The notes under the pieces were generated by a model, which was not told the origin of the DNA, did no database searches, and saw nothing but the letters and a program-made list of their open reading frames with translations. A DNA stretch of 64,000 nucleotides from Acheta domesticus (taxonomy: Eukaryota > Arthropoda > Insecta > Orthoptera > Gryllidae): NCBI GenBank assembly GCA_031308135.1, contig JAHLJT010008756.1:131718413-131782412 (forward strand), read 5' to 3'. Both the position numbers and the translations under genes were made by a program. Positions within the stretch are counted from its first letter, which is position 1. Every line of letters begins with the position of its first letter. Below, in pieces: positions 22,821-35,679 of the stretch.

Positions 22821-24046
22821 TAGCACAGCAGAGGACGCGGGATTTCAGAGGCTTCAGTAGCGCCGCTCAGTTACGCGGGATCAACCAAAGGCCTGGTTAC
22901 TACAATAACTTTAACTAGTGGTGCTATAAGAAGGCAAATACATTCTATTTTAAGTTACTTTCCGAATGTGGTTAGGTGAGTTTTCTTGTTTTCCCACCCT
23001 CTTTTCAAACGTTACCTGTCAGCACCAAAAATATTTTTTTTTCAATTTCTCTCGCCTGATAGGTGAACTTGAATTCTACTTTAAGAATATCATTGAAGTG
23101 GGGAACCTATTTTACATGGCAATTGTTATTGAAAGATTTGCAGCCATTCGGTAATAACGTCGTTCGAGCGTTTTTGAAAATGTGTAATTTTGAGTTCATT
23201 TTCACAAAAAAATTAAGAAAAACCACTTAAGAAATTATTTGACGCACAATCTCACAAATGGAATAATGTATTAAACACCCGTAATGTATATACTAACGAT
23301 GAGTATGATGTGTACAAAATTATATGTGTGATTTTTCTTTTAAAAATCAAAAGAATACATCAATTTGAGTTTATGTCATGTTATATAGTAAATTTTGTAT
23401 TATTTGTTTAAATTGTTTCAAGGAAAGAAATTAGCCGTTTTTGTGGTAATGTTCTATTTAATATTTTTAATACTGGACATATTTTACTCAAAAAATGCCA
23501 ATATCTTTTTAAAATACATACATTAAATTACAGAGCCGAACGGACGTTTAAAAAACAAAAATTTTTTACACAACTTTAAAAAAGACAGATTTGGCAAATA
23601 TCTGCAAAGCCTGCTTGGGGATGTCCACTCTTGTGTTCTAAGGACTCTTTTAAAACAACAGTTTGCAAAACAACTCTTTCCCTTTGCGTCACACAATGGC
23701 AATTAAAATACTTAAGTTTCTTTTCATGTTGGAAGGATTTCATGAAAAAAATGAGCGTCGTCTGCATGGGGCAAAGAGTAAAGGTCATTTCTAATTGCTG
23801 CGACCATTAGTTGTTGTCTTTGAAGACTTGCGACTTATCTACAATTTCCCTTCGCTTGAAGGAAAGGCACTAGAAGTCCTGGTTAACCCTCTAGCTTTGC
23901 GACTTTGTGTAACGAGGTTCACATCCCCGTCGACCTATGTGAAACTTTCGGTAGATAAATCTGTTTCGCGGCGGTGCCTTCAATGCTCTCCCGTTTCATA
24001 TGCGCCTTAATTCACTATTGCTCATTTTTGTTATAAATTTGTTCAA
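22821..24046. other. AT-rich intron sequence
   Basis: No exon or repeat family was firmly recognised. A stretch at 23880-23960 contains GAGGTTCACATCCCC, which looks like a tRNA B-box, so a second degenerate tRNA-derived element may lie here. Confidence 0.35.
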
Positions 24047-24122
24047 AGAGTTAGTCGCCTCGAACGGGAATCAAACCCAGGCCTTCTGGTTTACGCCGCG
24101 GCTCTAACCACTAAGCTACGGA
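24047..24122 (-). mobile_element. tRNA-derived SINE head or tRNA pseudogene
   Basis: On the minus strand there is an A-box TAGCTTAGTGG and a B-box GGTTTGATTCC. The acceptor stem pairs in most positions (GTCTCCG with TCGAGGC), and the D-stem is perfect (GCTT/GAGC with an AGTGGTTA loop). The T-stem is partly paired. The anticodon arm is too short and does not fold, so this is not a functional tRNA gene. Confidence 0.6.
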
Positions 24123-24635
24123 GACAAACAATCCTTTTAATAGTTTCCACAAGCGCAATTTTTGCTCCTTGTATATACATAACATGGTGACAAGAAAGAT
24201 CGCAATTATATTTTTGGTTTCTTCTTCTTTGGTTCTGTTCTTCCGTAGACGGAAGTTAGGTGACCTATATGGCTTTACAGTAGTATCATGATGGGTTTTC
24301 GTGGGAGGATATAATAAGGGTGGTTTCCCTTTGCTTTCCTTGATGGTACTGAATGAAGTGAAAGAGTGATGATGAAGAGTGAAAGAACTGAGATGATGGG
24401 GGAGGGGAAGGAAATGGGAGTTAATCGTGTCATTTTGGAACCACCCTAGTATTCGCCTTACGACCGAGGAGAACTACAGAATGGCTGACCAGGGGATCGA
24501 ACAGTTTTGGGTTATCGATCTTCAATTTTCCTAGGGAAAAATAATCGGAATCTCGGAATTCTATTTTATAATACTGAGTGGTATTTTATAATACGTGTGT
24601 TAATAAAAAGTTAAGTTTAACAAATTGTGTCCAGG

Positions 24636-24985
24636 ACGTAAAATTGGGGGAACAATAATTAAAACATGATAAGCAATACCGGCCAAAATTAACGCTCGAC
24701 TATTTGTAAATGTCTCGATATTGATCGAAATGTGTCTCATTCTGTTAGTCCGAAACCTATTGTAAATGTGATCAAGGTTTATATGGTGACCTCGTACACA
24801 ATGTGTGTATCCTTTGCACACAGTAAAATTGGAGGAATAATAACTAAAATAAAATGAGCAACACCAGTCAGAATTAACCCCCCGACTATTTGTAAATGTC
24901 TCTATATTGATCGAGAAAAAATGTGTCTCATCCAGTTACTGTCCCAAAACTATTATAAATGTGAACAAGGTATATAATATCAATA
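24636..24985. repeat. Tandem duplication, ~186-bp unit
   Basis: GACTATTTGTAAATGTCTC recurs at 24698 and 24884. The flanking TAAAATTGG.GGAA.AATAA and ATGTGTCTCAT.C.GTTA blocks are repeated with the same spacing. No terminal repeats or coding potential are apparent. Confidence 0.8.
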
Positions 24986-26585
24986 CAAGCCACTCTTTTG
25001 CCTAAAAGAGGTATTCCTATTAACAAACAACGAGAGATTTGTGGTTTTTCTTTCTCCTGGGCCGAGCCCTTCAATGCATTGCTTAAAAAAATCACTTAGT
25101 TTGTACACAGAAGGATATATATCTACATGCAAGCGTCGTAGAGATTTTGCATTGTAAAAACACAAAATACGGCCACCAAAACTGGAAAACAATACGTCAC
25201 TCTTTAATACTCGTGAAATTTAGGGAAAGTTTCATGTTCAAGTGAAACGCACCTTGTAAGTCCACGATGCTACGCTCTTGTTTTGACACCATCTGGCGCA
25301 GCGTAAATTCGGACCGGCGGCGCCTGCCGTGACGTAGATACTCCCCCATCCCCCTCCCTTCCCCTCCTCCCCTCCCCTCCTCACCGGCGCCTGGCGCGCG
25401 AGTTACGCAGCAAGTTCCTCCGCGAGATGAAAAGGTGGGCGGCAGCTGCGGGCGACGCACGGGGCGGCGCGGGGGCGAAGGAGGAGGAGGAAGAAAGAAA
25501 GAAAGAAAGGAAGAAAGAAAGACAGGGACGAGTGGGAGTATCGAAGGAGTTGTCGCAGAGCCTGCCGCGTTATTCCACCGAAGCCCATCCATATTCAGAA
25601 GCCCCAGGAAGCGGGCCCGGCGCCGTGCCGGAGGGCAGCGGCGGAGCCCCTGCGCGCCCGCAACCCGCAATGCGACTGTGTGTCAAGGGGTTGCGTTCGC
25701 TGTCAACTGAGTGCGATCGGAAACTGATTAGATAAGACTGTAATTAATCCCACGGGCAGGCAGTGTGGCTTCAGCGCACTTCACCAGGGACATTGTATAG
25801 AGTTCTGCCGGGGGAGGTTTTATCTTTTGTTCTGGCGTGGAAGGTTCCAAAACTACCTCCGATCTTAATCAATCTATATTTCATCATGTAACGGCATGCG
25901 TCTCGTACATGACCGCCAACATAGAATGAGATTTTATACGCTGCAGGTAGAATAAAAATACTAGAAGATAAAATTTAATTTGCATAATTGTATAGAAAAC
26001 AGAGGTGTGTACCGTATTTTAGAGATTTCAAAATTTGTTCGTGGTTTCATTAAACAATACAATACTATAAAATTTCAAGATGCGTACCACTAAGAGTGGA
26101 AAGAGTTTACGGCTCCTGAAGGAATAGTAAAAGGGACAAGAAAGGACCTTATGTATAGACCAGAATTATTTCATTGAGTTTGCCTGCCCTGAAACCTAAT
26201 TCAAAATATGGGGATTATTTATGGATAACACGAATTTGCATAAATAAAAGAACCAATTTGAAGAAAGATCTTTTAATGTTTATTTTCAAAAGTGATTTGT
26301 AGTCAATCTCACGTTATACGAGTATGTAAAATAATTTGAACGGTTAATTTTCAAGACGCTAGCCAATTTACTTAAGCATTTATACGCATTTTACAAATCA
26401 TTTGTACTTTTTAGGGATCTATAATCAATCATTTAAAAGGTTTTCTTTTATTTATCTTCATAATAATTGTACCCAAAAACTGAATAATGATCTAAAATAT
26501 TCCGTAAAGACTAATTTATTAATTTTCCATGTAATATAATTGTACGTGTGAGTTTACTTGAAAGTATTTTCAAGATATTACAAAA

Positions 26586-26591
<6 letters not shown>
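24986..26591. other. Intron with a GC-rich island
   Basis: A CpG-rich stretch at about 25290-25690 contains a purine run of GAAA/GGAA units at 25485-25530. ORFs there (up to 157 codons) have low-complexity Pro/Arg composition. The remainder is AT-rich with nothing recognised. Confidence 0.4.

Positions 26592-26648
<57 letters not shown>
26592..26648. repeat. (TA)n microsatellite
   Basis: About 28 TA units located ~170 bases upstream of the duplicated acceptor region. Confidence 0.95.
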
Positions 26649-26650
<2 letters not shown>

Positions 26651-26816
26651 TATTAATTACATTGTGAACACAAACTGAAGTATAAAGAACCTTGCTATTT
26701 GTACTTTCAAAGTATTACTTTACAGCAAGATTGTCAAGGAATTAGCAAATTGTTTTTAACGCATTATTTGAACTTTATGTTATATTACTCTCGTTCGCTT
26801 TTCCTCTCGGAGGAGT

Positions 26817-26974
26817 CTGTTATTGTTACGCCGGTGTTAATGACTGTTTGTTCTCGTTCGCAGAACAACCTTCTTCCTTCGGGCGATAAGTCGGTGGAGG
26901 GCTTCAGCATCACCATGGAGCAGGCGACTTCTATTGTCATGCCAGTGTTAATGACCGTTTTGTCTCGTTCGCAG
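26817..26974 (+). repeat. Duplicated splice acceptor and exon start (copy 1 and intervening acceptor)
   Basis: A 111-bp unit containing GTTAATGAC (possible branch point), a CTCGTTCGCAG acceptor and the first ~65 bases of the Ig exon is present twice in tandem. The acceptor AGs end at 26863 and 26974, and the exon starts are 26864 and 26975. The 111-bp offset is 37 codons and no stop intervenes, so using the upstream acceptor would insert 37 residues in frame. The four exon differences I count are silent or conservative (Asp/Glu, Met/Ile), while the acceptor leader differs at about 8 of 46 positions. Copy 1 lacks its own consensus donor. Confidence 0.85.
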
Positions 26975-27125
26975 AACAACCTGCTTCCTTCGGGCGAGAA
27001 GTCGGTGGAGGGCTTCAGCATCACCATCGAGCAGGCGACGCGTCACCACGCCGGCGTCTACGAGTGCACGGCGTCCAACGGCGTGGGTGAGCCTGTCACG
27101 CAACGCATCACCCTCCACGTGCAAT
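26975..27125 (+). CDS. Ig-domain exon (second half), lachesin/Klingon-like cell-adhesion protein
   Basis: It begins after TCGTTCGCAG in phase 0, matching the phase 0 donor at 9427. It encodes 50 codons plus one base and ends at a GTGAGT donor in phase 1. The reading completes the Ig fold: NNLLPSGEKS, VEGFSITIEQ, then HAGVYECTASNGVGEP with the F-strand cysteine at residue 31, closing with RITLHVQ. Together with 9306-9427 it forms a complete ~90-residue I-set domain with both disulfide cysteines and the core tryptophan. The phase 1 exit is typical of Ig-domain boundaries and implies another domain exon downstream, which I could not find in this window. An alternative in-frame start exists 111 bases upstream. 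Confidence 0.9.
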
Positions 27126-28084
27126 GTGAGTATTCCAAGTTTCGTTTTCGTCGTATTGTCTATTGTTATAGGTTTTTCCAGCCTTGTTTTGTTGATGCTT
27201 CCCTTTGCAATTTTTTCCTGGAGCACAAAACGTTCCATTTATTCCGGAATTCGAAGAATTTGGCGGAATGATACTCAGAACATCTTCCTAATTTGTTAAA
27301 TAAAATTCATTCAAAAACGAAGTGATGTTCCTGAAATAGGTGAGTTTTTCCATCATCAAATAATTTTTTTTACTCACCTTGTGTACTTCTTTGGTTGACT
27401 ACATACTGTTTTTAAATGAGAGTGATTATGATAGACTTCATTAAATACATGTGCCATCTTCTGCATCAGCAATTGCACAGATGTTTATAAACTAATATTT
27501 GAGATGTAATTGAGCCTGAGTAATTGTTCTAGTAATATTCTGTTATATTCAGGGAGGGCAGTGTATACCAATATACAATGCAAAGTGCTAAAGCCATGGT
27601 GGAAAGCCAAACATGGAATCAACTTAAAATACAAGAAAACGTAGTCATGTTCGTTAGGTTCAACGTCTATTATATTTAATTAATTGTAGAAGATGCGTCT
27701 TAAAGTCGATGTATTGGATATTAATACATGAAGTTAACGACAATAGATTATTCCGGTACTTGTTGTAGTATAACTATTACTTGTTCTAATATACTTGTGT
27801 TATGTTGCCCATCTTTAAATCATCGTTTTGTAATTTACTACAATATTAGCTAGTTCGTAGGGTTCATTTGTTTGTGAAGTTTGCTACTTTGTTTATTTAA
27901 CGCCATGAAACAACTAAATACTGTGTGATGTGCAGTGGAGAAAAAGTACAATTAAAGCAACATCGTTCATAATTTCGTTCAATTAATGTCTTTTTGAGAT
28001 TATCTTTATTAACTAGTACTCAGTTCTTGTATCTTTTTTTAATTTTCACCTCAATAATATAAAACAATTAAATATTACGTACAT
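27126..28084. other. AT-rich sequence following the Ig exon
   Basis: Starts with the GTGAGT donor. No further exon, repeat or structured RNA was recognised. Confidence 0.45.
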
Positions 28085-28840
28085 ATTTTCTTGTGAGGGG
28101 AGAAATGATGAGAGGAGACGAGTTGTAAAGTGGAGAGATGAGATGAGATGAGGAGACAAGAGATGGAAGCGGAAGAGAGAAAGGGATGGTGGAGAGAGGA
28201 TGCGAGAAGAGAAGAAAAGAAATGTGAGAGGGTGGGAAGGAGAGGGGCTGGGAGAGGGAAGGAAAGAGAAAGCAGGAGTGGAGTGAGGAGAGAAATGAGA
28301 AGACAAGGCTAGAGATGTGATGGGAGGGGAGGACGTGAGGGAGCGAAGAGGACGTGAGGGAGAGTGAAGGGGAGGGGGCAGGGGAAGAGGGTGGAGAGGC
28401 AAAGAAATAGGAAAAAGGAGTGGAGTGAGGAGAGGAGACTAGGAACGTGATGGGAGGGGAGACAAGAGAAGAAGAGATGAAAGGAAGGGGTGAGTGGGGG
28501 AAGAAGAGGAGGGGAGAGGAATGGAAAAAAACGGGAGCGGATTGATAAGAGGAGACTAGAGACGTGATGGGAGAGGAGAGAAGAAGAGGAGGTGAGGGGA
28601 AGGGAAGAGAAGGGGAGGGTGGGCAAAGAAGAGGAGGGGAGAGGCATGGAAATAGAAAATAGGTGTGGAGTGAGGAGAGCAGACTAGAAACGTGATGGGA
28701 GGGGAGGGGAAAGGAGAAGAGAAGGTGAGGGAGAGGGGAGGGGTGGGAGGGTGAGGAAAGAAGAGGATAGGAGAGTCATGTAAATAAAAAACAAGAGTGG
28801 ATTGAGAAGAGGAGACTAGAGATGCTGTGAGAGTTGAGTA
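28085..28840. repeat. Polypurine tract with ~125-bp higher-order units
   Basis: About 750 bases are almost purely G and A on the + strand. A landmark reading GAGACTAG.GA.GTGATGGGAGG recurs, with its CTAG at about 28309, 28439, 28556, 28684 and 28816, giving five units of about 117-132 bp. The minus strand frames are Ser/Pro/Leu-rich by composition alone. Confidence 0.9.
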
Positions 28841-30688
28841 GAGAAGTGTTGGTGAGGGTGAGGGGGCGGGGGCGGGGAGTGCGGCTGCGCCGGGCGGCCA
28901 CGGGGGCTCGGCTGGTGGCTGCGCGCCGGGGCGCCCCGCTGCGCGCGCCTGCGCCTGACGCCGGGTGATGACAATAATAATCACGGGCGCAGCGGGCGGC
29001 GGTGGCGGCGGCGGCGGCGGGGCCTGGCCTGGCGTGGCCTGGGCAGGGCGGGGGAGGGAGCAGATGCCGACGACATCCGCGCGCCACGACGCGCATTGTG
29101 TGGCCACCGCCTTTCCACCCCCCTCTCCCCAACCCCCACTCGCCTCGCGTTCAATTACAATTACTTCACTGTCCTCTCTATACGTAATATGTCTAGAGTA
29201 AAATGACGGTTTTTGACAATTCAGAGACGACCATTATTTAGAACAAATAATAACGCACAAAATCGTATAAATAATCTACTGCTGGATATGGAATTACTTT
29301 CCAGTCGGGAATCAAACAGATTTCAGACAAAACGATTTATATGAGCTTTAAAATTATGACAAACAAAACTAGTGATGATACAAACACATAATATATTGAA
29401 TTATTTCTAATTTTGCAACTTTCTTAAATTCAGAGAGTTCAACGAAAATGATACCTGCGGCCTTCTTTTAAGCGTTTCTAGTTTATTCATGAAAAAAAAT
29501 TAGCAAAGATTGGGAGTGGTTATTGAGAAAATGTTTTTTTATAAGTTGCATAAAAAAGCAAGAACTACTCATTTTTCAAAATAGTGTATGTGATTTTTTT
29601 TTCAATATCTGATTGTTTTATAACAGATTTTATGTGAAATAAAGCTATCTTCAGTTTTGAAGTGTTAAATTTCTGCAACTTTCGAAAATACAAGTGTTCT
29701 CCGGCGATGAGTCTAGCACCATTTTTTACTTGCTTTGATGTATACCAGGAGAATATTTAAAGAAAAAATTTGAAGCCGTATTTGGGGAAAATTAAAAAAA
29801 CAAATACTTATATTTTACGCAAAATTAAAGGCAGACGTTCATGTTTCGTAAAAGTGTACATGACTGTATTTCAATATATTTTTAAAGAATATAGATAGAT
29901 TTCAATAAGAAAAAAAACTTTTATTCAAGATTGAAATTGTAGGAATACACCAACAAATTTTGCGTGGTCAAGTGATATGTATGAGAACATCAGTTTTGAA
30001 GGGACATATAAGGGACAGCTTGAATGGGGCTGATTTTGTTTGGTTGTGTTCTACAAAATAAGTCTCTTTTAACTTTCTGTTTTATTTTAGGAGATTTAGT
30101 TAATAGATGTTTTAATTAATAGACACTCCAGCACAGCATCCGGCCTGTAAGGCTTTAACGTACAATTAATGGACTTCCTGTTCAAAGTTCGGTTCTACTA
30201 TGAAGCTATTTTCACTTTTAAAGTAAAGATATACAAATTGCGGAGTTAGAAAAATTGTTGTGTTTTCTTAAATCACCTAGATCAAATAGTTCAGTGAAGA
30301 GATTCCACAAGTAAAGGAAATGAAGTCATCGATGGAATCGTACTTTCTGTACTGAATTCATGTATATTAGATAATGAGTGAAGAATAAAACACTGAATCA
30401 AAATTAGTATTGTCAAAATTTAAAGAAAATGTGAAGGTCGAACCAACGAATTTGTGGCTGCATTTTTTAGCATTATTAGTCAGGTATTTCTTCCGCAGAA
30501 GCGAAACAAATTATCTTTCTCAGATCTCGATTTCAAAAATAATAAGAAATCATTGGCATCACCTCTGGCAATTGTAAAAAAAAGGTAATATTTGTTTGTT
30601 ACGAGTTTTCTTATACCACATTTTAAGACAAGCTAATTTGTGAGTAGAATTCTCGTTGTCGAGTAATACAATACATTCAGGTTTTAGT
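28841..30688. other. GC-rich island then AT-rich sequence
   Basis: CpG-rich sequence at 28855-29130 includes a short GGC run at 28997. From 29140 the sequence is AT-rich with homopolymer runs. No exon was recognised. Confidence 0.4.
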
Positions 30689-30830
30689 GTGAATGAAAGC
30701 CGATGCTGGGAAAGTCGATTGATCGAGAGCGGGGAATGTTCTCCCGAGATGTCGATCTCCCTTCCCATCCCCCTGCTCCCAAACCACGCCCCGTCACAGA
30801 CACTACGAACTCTCCGAAGAAGTTTAACGG
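30689..30830. repeat. Dispersed 142-bp repeat, copy 1
   Basis: Shares GTGAATGAAAG.CGATGCTG, GATCGAGAGCGGGGAATG and CCCTTCCCATCCCCCTGCT with 31289-31430. No terminal motifs identify its class. The minus strand translation of both copies conserves EHSPLSINR.SQHRLSFT, suggesting a decayed coding segment of an unidentified transposable element. Confidence 0.7.
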
Positions 30831-31288
30831 GGTTTCCTACTGAGATTTTAGTCCAAAATCGGTCCAAACACCGAAATTGAGGTTTATACATTATACAATA
30901 GCCCATCATGTGGCAAATCCGGGAATACATCATGTTTACATGCGCGGTCATTTTTAATGTCCTGTGGGGGATTTTAACTGACATCTGCGCAGCCCCTTTA
31001 ATCGGGTACGCCCCCTTTCTTCACAAAATCTACCGTGTTTACCATTTCCCACACCTCACCATTATTAATTCCACCATTCACCAGTTTGACATCATTATTA
31101 AGAACTATGTGATCTTAATTAATGCTTTTTATATTTTTCGTTACCATCTGGTAACGAAACATTCGGCGACGGTGCAGGGGCGTCGTTTCAATGTTTGCTC
31201 AATAATTGCGAATTTTATTTTATCCTTTTTAATGTATATAAATCCCATAAAAAGTTTGTATAAATTGATCCAAATTTACACTTTTATG

Positions 31289-31430
31289 GTGAATGAAAGT
31301 CGATGCTGAGAAGGTCGATTGATCGAGAGCGGGGAATGTTCTCTCGGGAGGTCGAACACCCTTCCCATCCCCCTGCTGTCAAACCGCGACCCCGTCAGGG
31401 ACACCACGTGCTCTGCGGCGAAGTTTAAAA
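31289..31430. repeat. Dispersed 142-bp repeat, copy 2
   Basis: Second copy of the element at 30689-30830, in the same orientation and about 600 bases downstream. The 460 bases between them are AT-rich and not duplicated. Confidence 0.7.
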
Positions 31431-33924
31431 GGGAAGTTCGCGAGCGCTGACAGTTCAGATTTTGCGGCAAGCGATCCTCGCCGCCTCTCCAAATGGAGAT
31501 GTGTGAGCCTCCCAGTTGGAACGGAACAGTCGTCTCCCAGAATCCTCTAATTCTTCGTATCTTTCGTTCAGTGAAAATTTCTGGTTAGTTAGTTAGCACT
31601 AAATGTTGCAAAAACATGCTGCTAAAGGGCTACAACAATTGAACATAACATCTACTGGATGATCCAACCCTCTATTGTACCGTTAGTTGTGATCTTCAAA
31701 GATAGATTACAATGAAATTTGTCGAATGTTGTTTATTAAGGATGAAAACATGTCACAAATCATTACACTTCCTCCACCATCTTGACGTATTTGTTTAGTA
31801 CTTGCAAAGTGTTGGTTCTCATTTAAATACGCGAATGTCCATCCATTTCGTGAACCAGAAAAGGGTCAATGCAGCATGGGTACGCGTCTCCAATGAATAC
31901 GCATTTAACGTAAGTATTCTCGTGTAAAATTAAGTATTTCCGTCAATTGGTGCCAACATCATCATCATTTGCAGCAAGGTATGCGGCAAGGTTCGTTAAA
32001 TTATTGTGACTGAGTCAAGATTTATATTGTGTTTATTTGGGCGGTAATACGTTCCCCTGTAACCTGTCATTTGGATTTTGCCCACCGCCACTGTCAAAGC
32101 TCACTTGCGACATGGCACGTAGCAGATAGCCCCTTCCTGGCAAGCATTGGAGGAAAATGCTCCGACAACTTCTAGGAAGGCAGGACGTGCGCTGATAAAA
32201 GGCCAGTGGGAGAGTAATGCTCCGCGAGATAAGGTGCGGCAGTGGAAGTTCTCGCATGCCCCCCTAGGTGCCGTTGCGTCATTGAGGTTAGGCAAGCACT
32301 CTGTCGTGATTCTGCGACCTTCCCATCCGCCAGGAGAAAGAAAATTTTGCTCTTTCAGATGATACTCTGGTCCTAATATGTACCCTCACTCATCTGCATA
32401 TTATCTTCTTTGAGGAAGAGGGAGGTAGGTGTCATACATGTACGCACACTGAGGGAAAGGTCTGCTGAATGGGTAAAACTTTAAACAAGGATGTTTCTAG
32501 AAGCTCCCTAGTTAATGGTACGTTTTCAGAATCCTCTGCCCCAAAGCTCACCGCTCAGCTCCCTAATATTTCGCATATCACTGTGTATGTTCATTTCTTC
32601 AGGGAATATTTTGTTAAATTATCATGGAAATTAGGGAATTCCTTGAAACAAGTGTCATAAATACACATTTTTACCACCTCAGACTCAAGAGACTTGTGAG
32701 GAGGAATATTAAATGATTCTGGCATTGTGATATTCTTGATGTATGTGCGTTGTTTATTGGGACTGCTGTGTCATTGTTTCTGACAAATCCCTTTTGTGCA
32801 ACACCAAGTTATAAATTAATTAAAGAATGCTTCATCTTTACATAATGTATTATTTTGTGACATGATTATTTCCAATGAAACATGATTATTTTGTAGCGTC
32901 TATTCAATAAGTATTTTTAAATATACATATTTGGTTACTGCTTGAGTTAAATAGAATATCATACTCTTTTAGATAGAATACTCTTTTAGCCCTTTTATAT
33001 GATAAGTGCTTATACTGACAATATTATCAATATTATCCTTCACAAACTACTGACAATACTCTGAAAAGTCCAATAGAGTAAAATTAATAAACAATATTAA
33101 TGAAAATGCGACATTGAATTTTGAATTTATTTGCATCTTGGTTTTGCAACGAATTTTTTTCTGTCAAAAGAAACTTTCTATCTAAAGTAAAATACAAATT
33201 TTGTTTTTTCAACGTTAATTAAAAATAATTAAATAATCAGAACTAAAAAATCACTGGCGATTTTCCCATAATAAAATGGCAATCTTCTCAGAGATATACG
33301 CACTATCAGTTTAGACTGTTTCACTAGAGATCGACCAAATGGTTGGAAAAATAAATAACCAATAAAAATGTATTAATTTTAACAAACTCGTCGAAATAAT
33401 TGCACACATTTCGAAAAATTATTTGAATAACTTGTATGTATACTTGTGTAGAAACTAATTATTGGGAGCTCTTTGTTTTTCTATACACTAAGAAAATTAC
33501 CTGTGATTTTCTGCGATTGTAAATTTCTGCTGTAGAAAAGGCTACATAATTAAGAAAAATGAAACAAAAAACGTGAATTTTCATTATTTGTGTTATTGTT
33601 ATCGTAACTCACACTGTGAGCAATATAACGTCTATCTCAGAATTTCACATTCATATTACGATTGAAATGAAACATAGGAAACAAAATCTGCGTGTACATT
33701 AATTCGAGAATCATTTCCAGTCATGGAGAATACATTATTAAATCTTAGGAAATAACAGAATGTGGACTGTTCAGGTCTGAAGAACCATTTTGTGATTATA
33801 TCTCTTCTGCGAACATTGGTGGTTAGTTGAAAACGCTGGAATGTTGGTATAGTATATTGATTAATAAAGACACGTACCTAACTTTATTATTACATAGTGC
33901 ATATAAGTGTAAATATGGGGTGAG
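31431..33924. other. Mostly AT-rich unannotated sequence
   Basis: A less AT-biased stretch at 32040-32360 has overlapping short ORFs on both strands. I could not assign any of them to a family. The remainder has no recognised feature. Confidence 0.35.
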
Positions 33925-34090
33925 GATAGGATAAGGAAGAATAAAAATGATAACGCGCGGTGCGTAGTCCGTTTGTTAGGGTACTTCTACAGCATTCGCC
34001 TCGTATTGGTTGTAGAAACTACGAAATACTATCGAGCCGACAGAGTTCTCCTCCAGACTGCGGCTAAACACGAACTCGCTCTCTAGCCAA
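33925..34090 (-). mobile_element. SINE family 1, diverged fragment
   Basis: On the minus strand, GGAGGAGAACTCTGTCGGCTC and the AGGCGAATGCTG region align with the middle of the family. Many substitutions show that it is old. Confidence 0.55.
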
Positions 34091-35679
34091 AGTCATATTA
34101 GTGTGATAAAGACTGTGCTACACGATACACGCATGTAAAGTGGCACATATGGAAATGTCAGTTCTCAGTGGCACATACAGTCGTCATTGTCATACGGATG
34201 TACGAGAATCATTAGTTGCTTTGATCTATCTTGGTGACGCTACATCAAGGTGTTGGGGTAGCTTGAGTAATTATTTTGGAAAGTATTCTCTATAAGTAAT
34301 GTACTTTGTTTCAGTTTGCGCTAAATTAACAATGATTTCCGTTTACGCATCCCTCAAGTTCCCCTACTCTCGTTTGCTATTTTATCAGGAACAAATTTCA
34401 AAATAGCATCGCAAAGAGCATTCCAGTGACATACAAAGAAGTTATTTTTCTGTTACTGTATTGGATGATTGACAACTTAGATGCTATATTTTTATGGAGT
34501 GACCGTCAAAGGATCGTGTCGTTGTATAATGTTTATATTAATCCATTGCTTATACGTAGTGATAATATATTTGTACTATTTGTTCATATTCGTATGTAAT
34601 TAATATTTCTTATTTTATTCTCCCGGGCAGCTTAAGTTAGTTCTTTGGCATACCTACGATATTGGATACATAAGCAGGGCTGTTTTACCTTGACATGCAA
34701 AAAAAACTTGACTATCCACAATTTTCAGACAGTTCTTCGTTGACAAAGATCGACACAAGATCGCAGGTATATTGGTCATTTTTCGTGACCCGTCATTTAT
34801 GCAACCTGATTAGTTTCGTAAATATTGCAGGACATCATTTTAAAAAGATTTTTAAAAGCAAGAAACATATCAAGAGATCTAGAATACCAGATGGGCTAAT
34901 AAATATATAAATACTACGTACAGTGTCACTTTTATTATTCTCTTTACGTAGCTACACATTCACTAGACTTTTAAACAAAGTTTATTAACATACAAGATAA
35001 ACATTGTTACAGGTACTGAAAACATCAATAGCTTTCTCTCTCTCGGGTACAGGCCATCGCGATAAGCGTTGACCTTACGTGCGCTCGCTTAGAAGGCGAA
35101 TACACAAGGACTGCCGTTATCGCGGATACAAAGACGCGGTAGTCGATTCAATCTCTTCCCCGTAGGAACGTGAAGTGCACGGGAATTTTGCTGCAACGTT
35201 TATAGCTAGATAAAAAACTTATTCGTAACCTCAGGAGAGGGCGGAAACACTGCCTAAACTATGGTGTACGTGGCTGGCGCCGACTGCAAACTCATTGCAA
35301 GTTAGCTTTGGATCAGGGCTGTCCAACTTAGAAGGGCTGATGGGCCACATACCGAATTCTAGTTAAGCGCGTTAAGCCACACCGTAATTTAAGGTTGTTG
35401 GTTATGTACCAAGGGCCATGAGCAACTATTCTTAATAATTTATTTGGAAAGACTTATATTTTGTGGTTGTTAGTTTTATTAGAGATGACCCAAATTGGGC
35501 TGGTGTACAACATTAACCGTCTTAAAATTATCTTGTAAATTGCTATGGATGACTTATAATGTATTGGACTGTTTCTGTAAATTAATGGTCGTAGCTGTGA
35601 TAGTTTTATTTTCGCTTAGGTCACTTTGGCATTTATATGTTTTCACTAATATATCTTGATATGTAGGTATAAACCTAGC
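34091..35679. other. AT-rich unannotated sequence
   Basis: No exon or element was recognised. A moderately GC-rich stretch at 35040-35350 has no open frame of interest. Confidence 0.35.

Noticed and set aside
24047..24122. Functional tRNA gene on the minus strand
   Set aside because: Acceptor and D arms pair, but the anticodon arm is too short and unpaired. It fits a SINE head or pseudogene better.
26699..26863. Upstream extension of the open frame before the duplicated exon
   Set aside because: The frame is open by chance through AT-rich intron. Sequence before the first acceptor has no Ig-like content.
32033..32362. Overlapping ORFs on both strands as possible exons
   Set aside because: No family resemblance, no clear splice sites and no polyadenylation signal.
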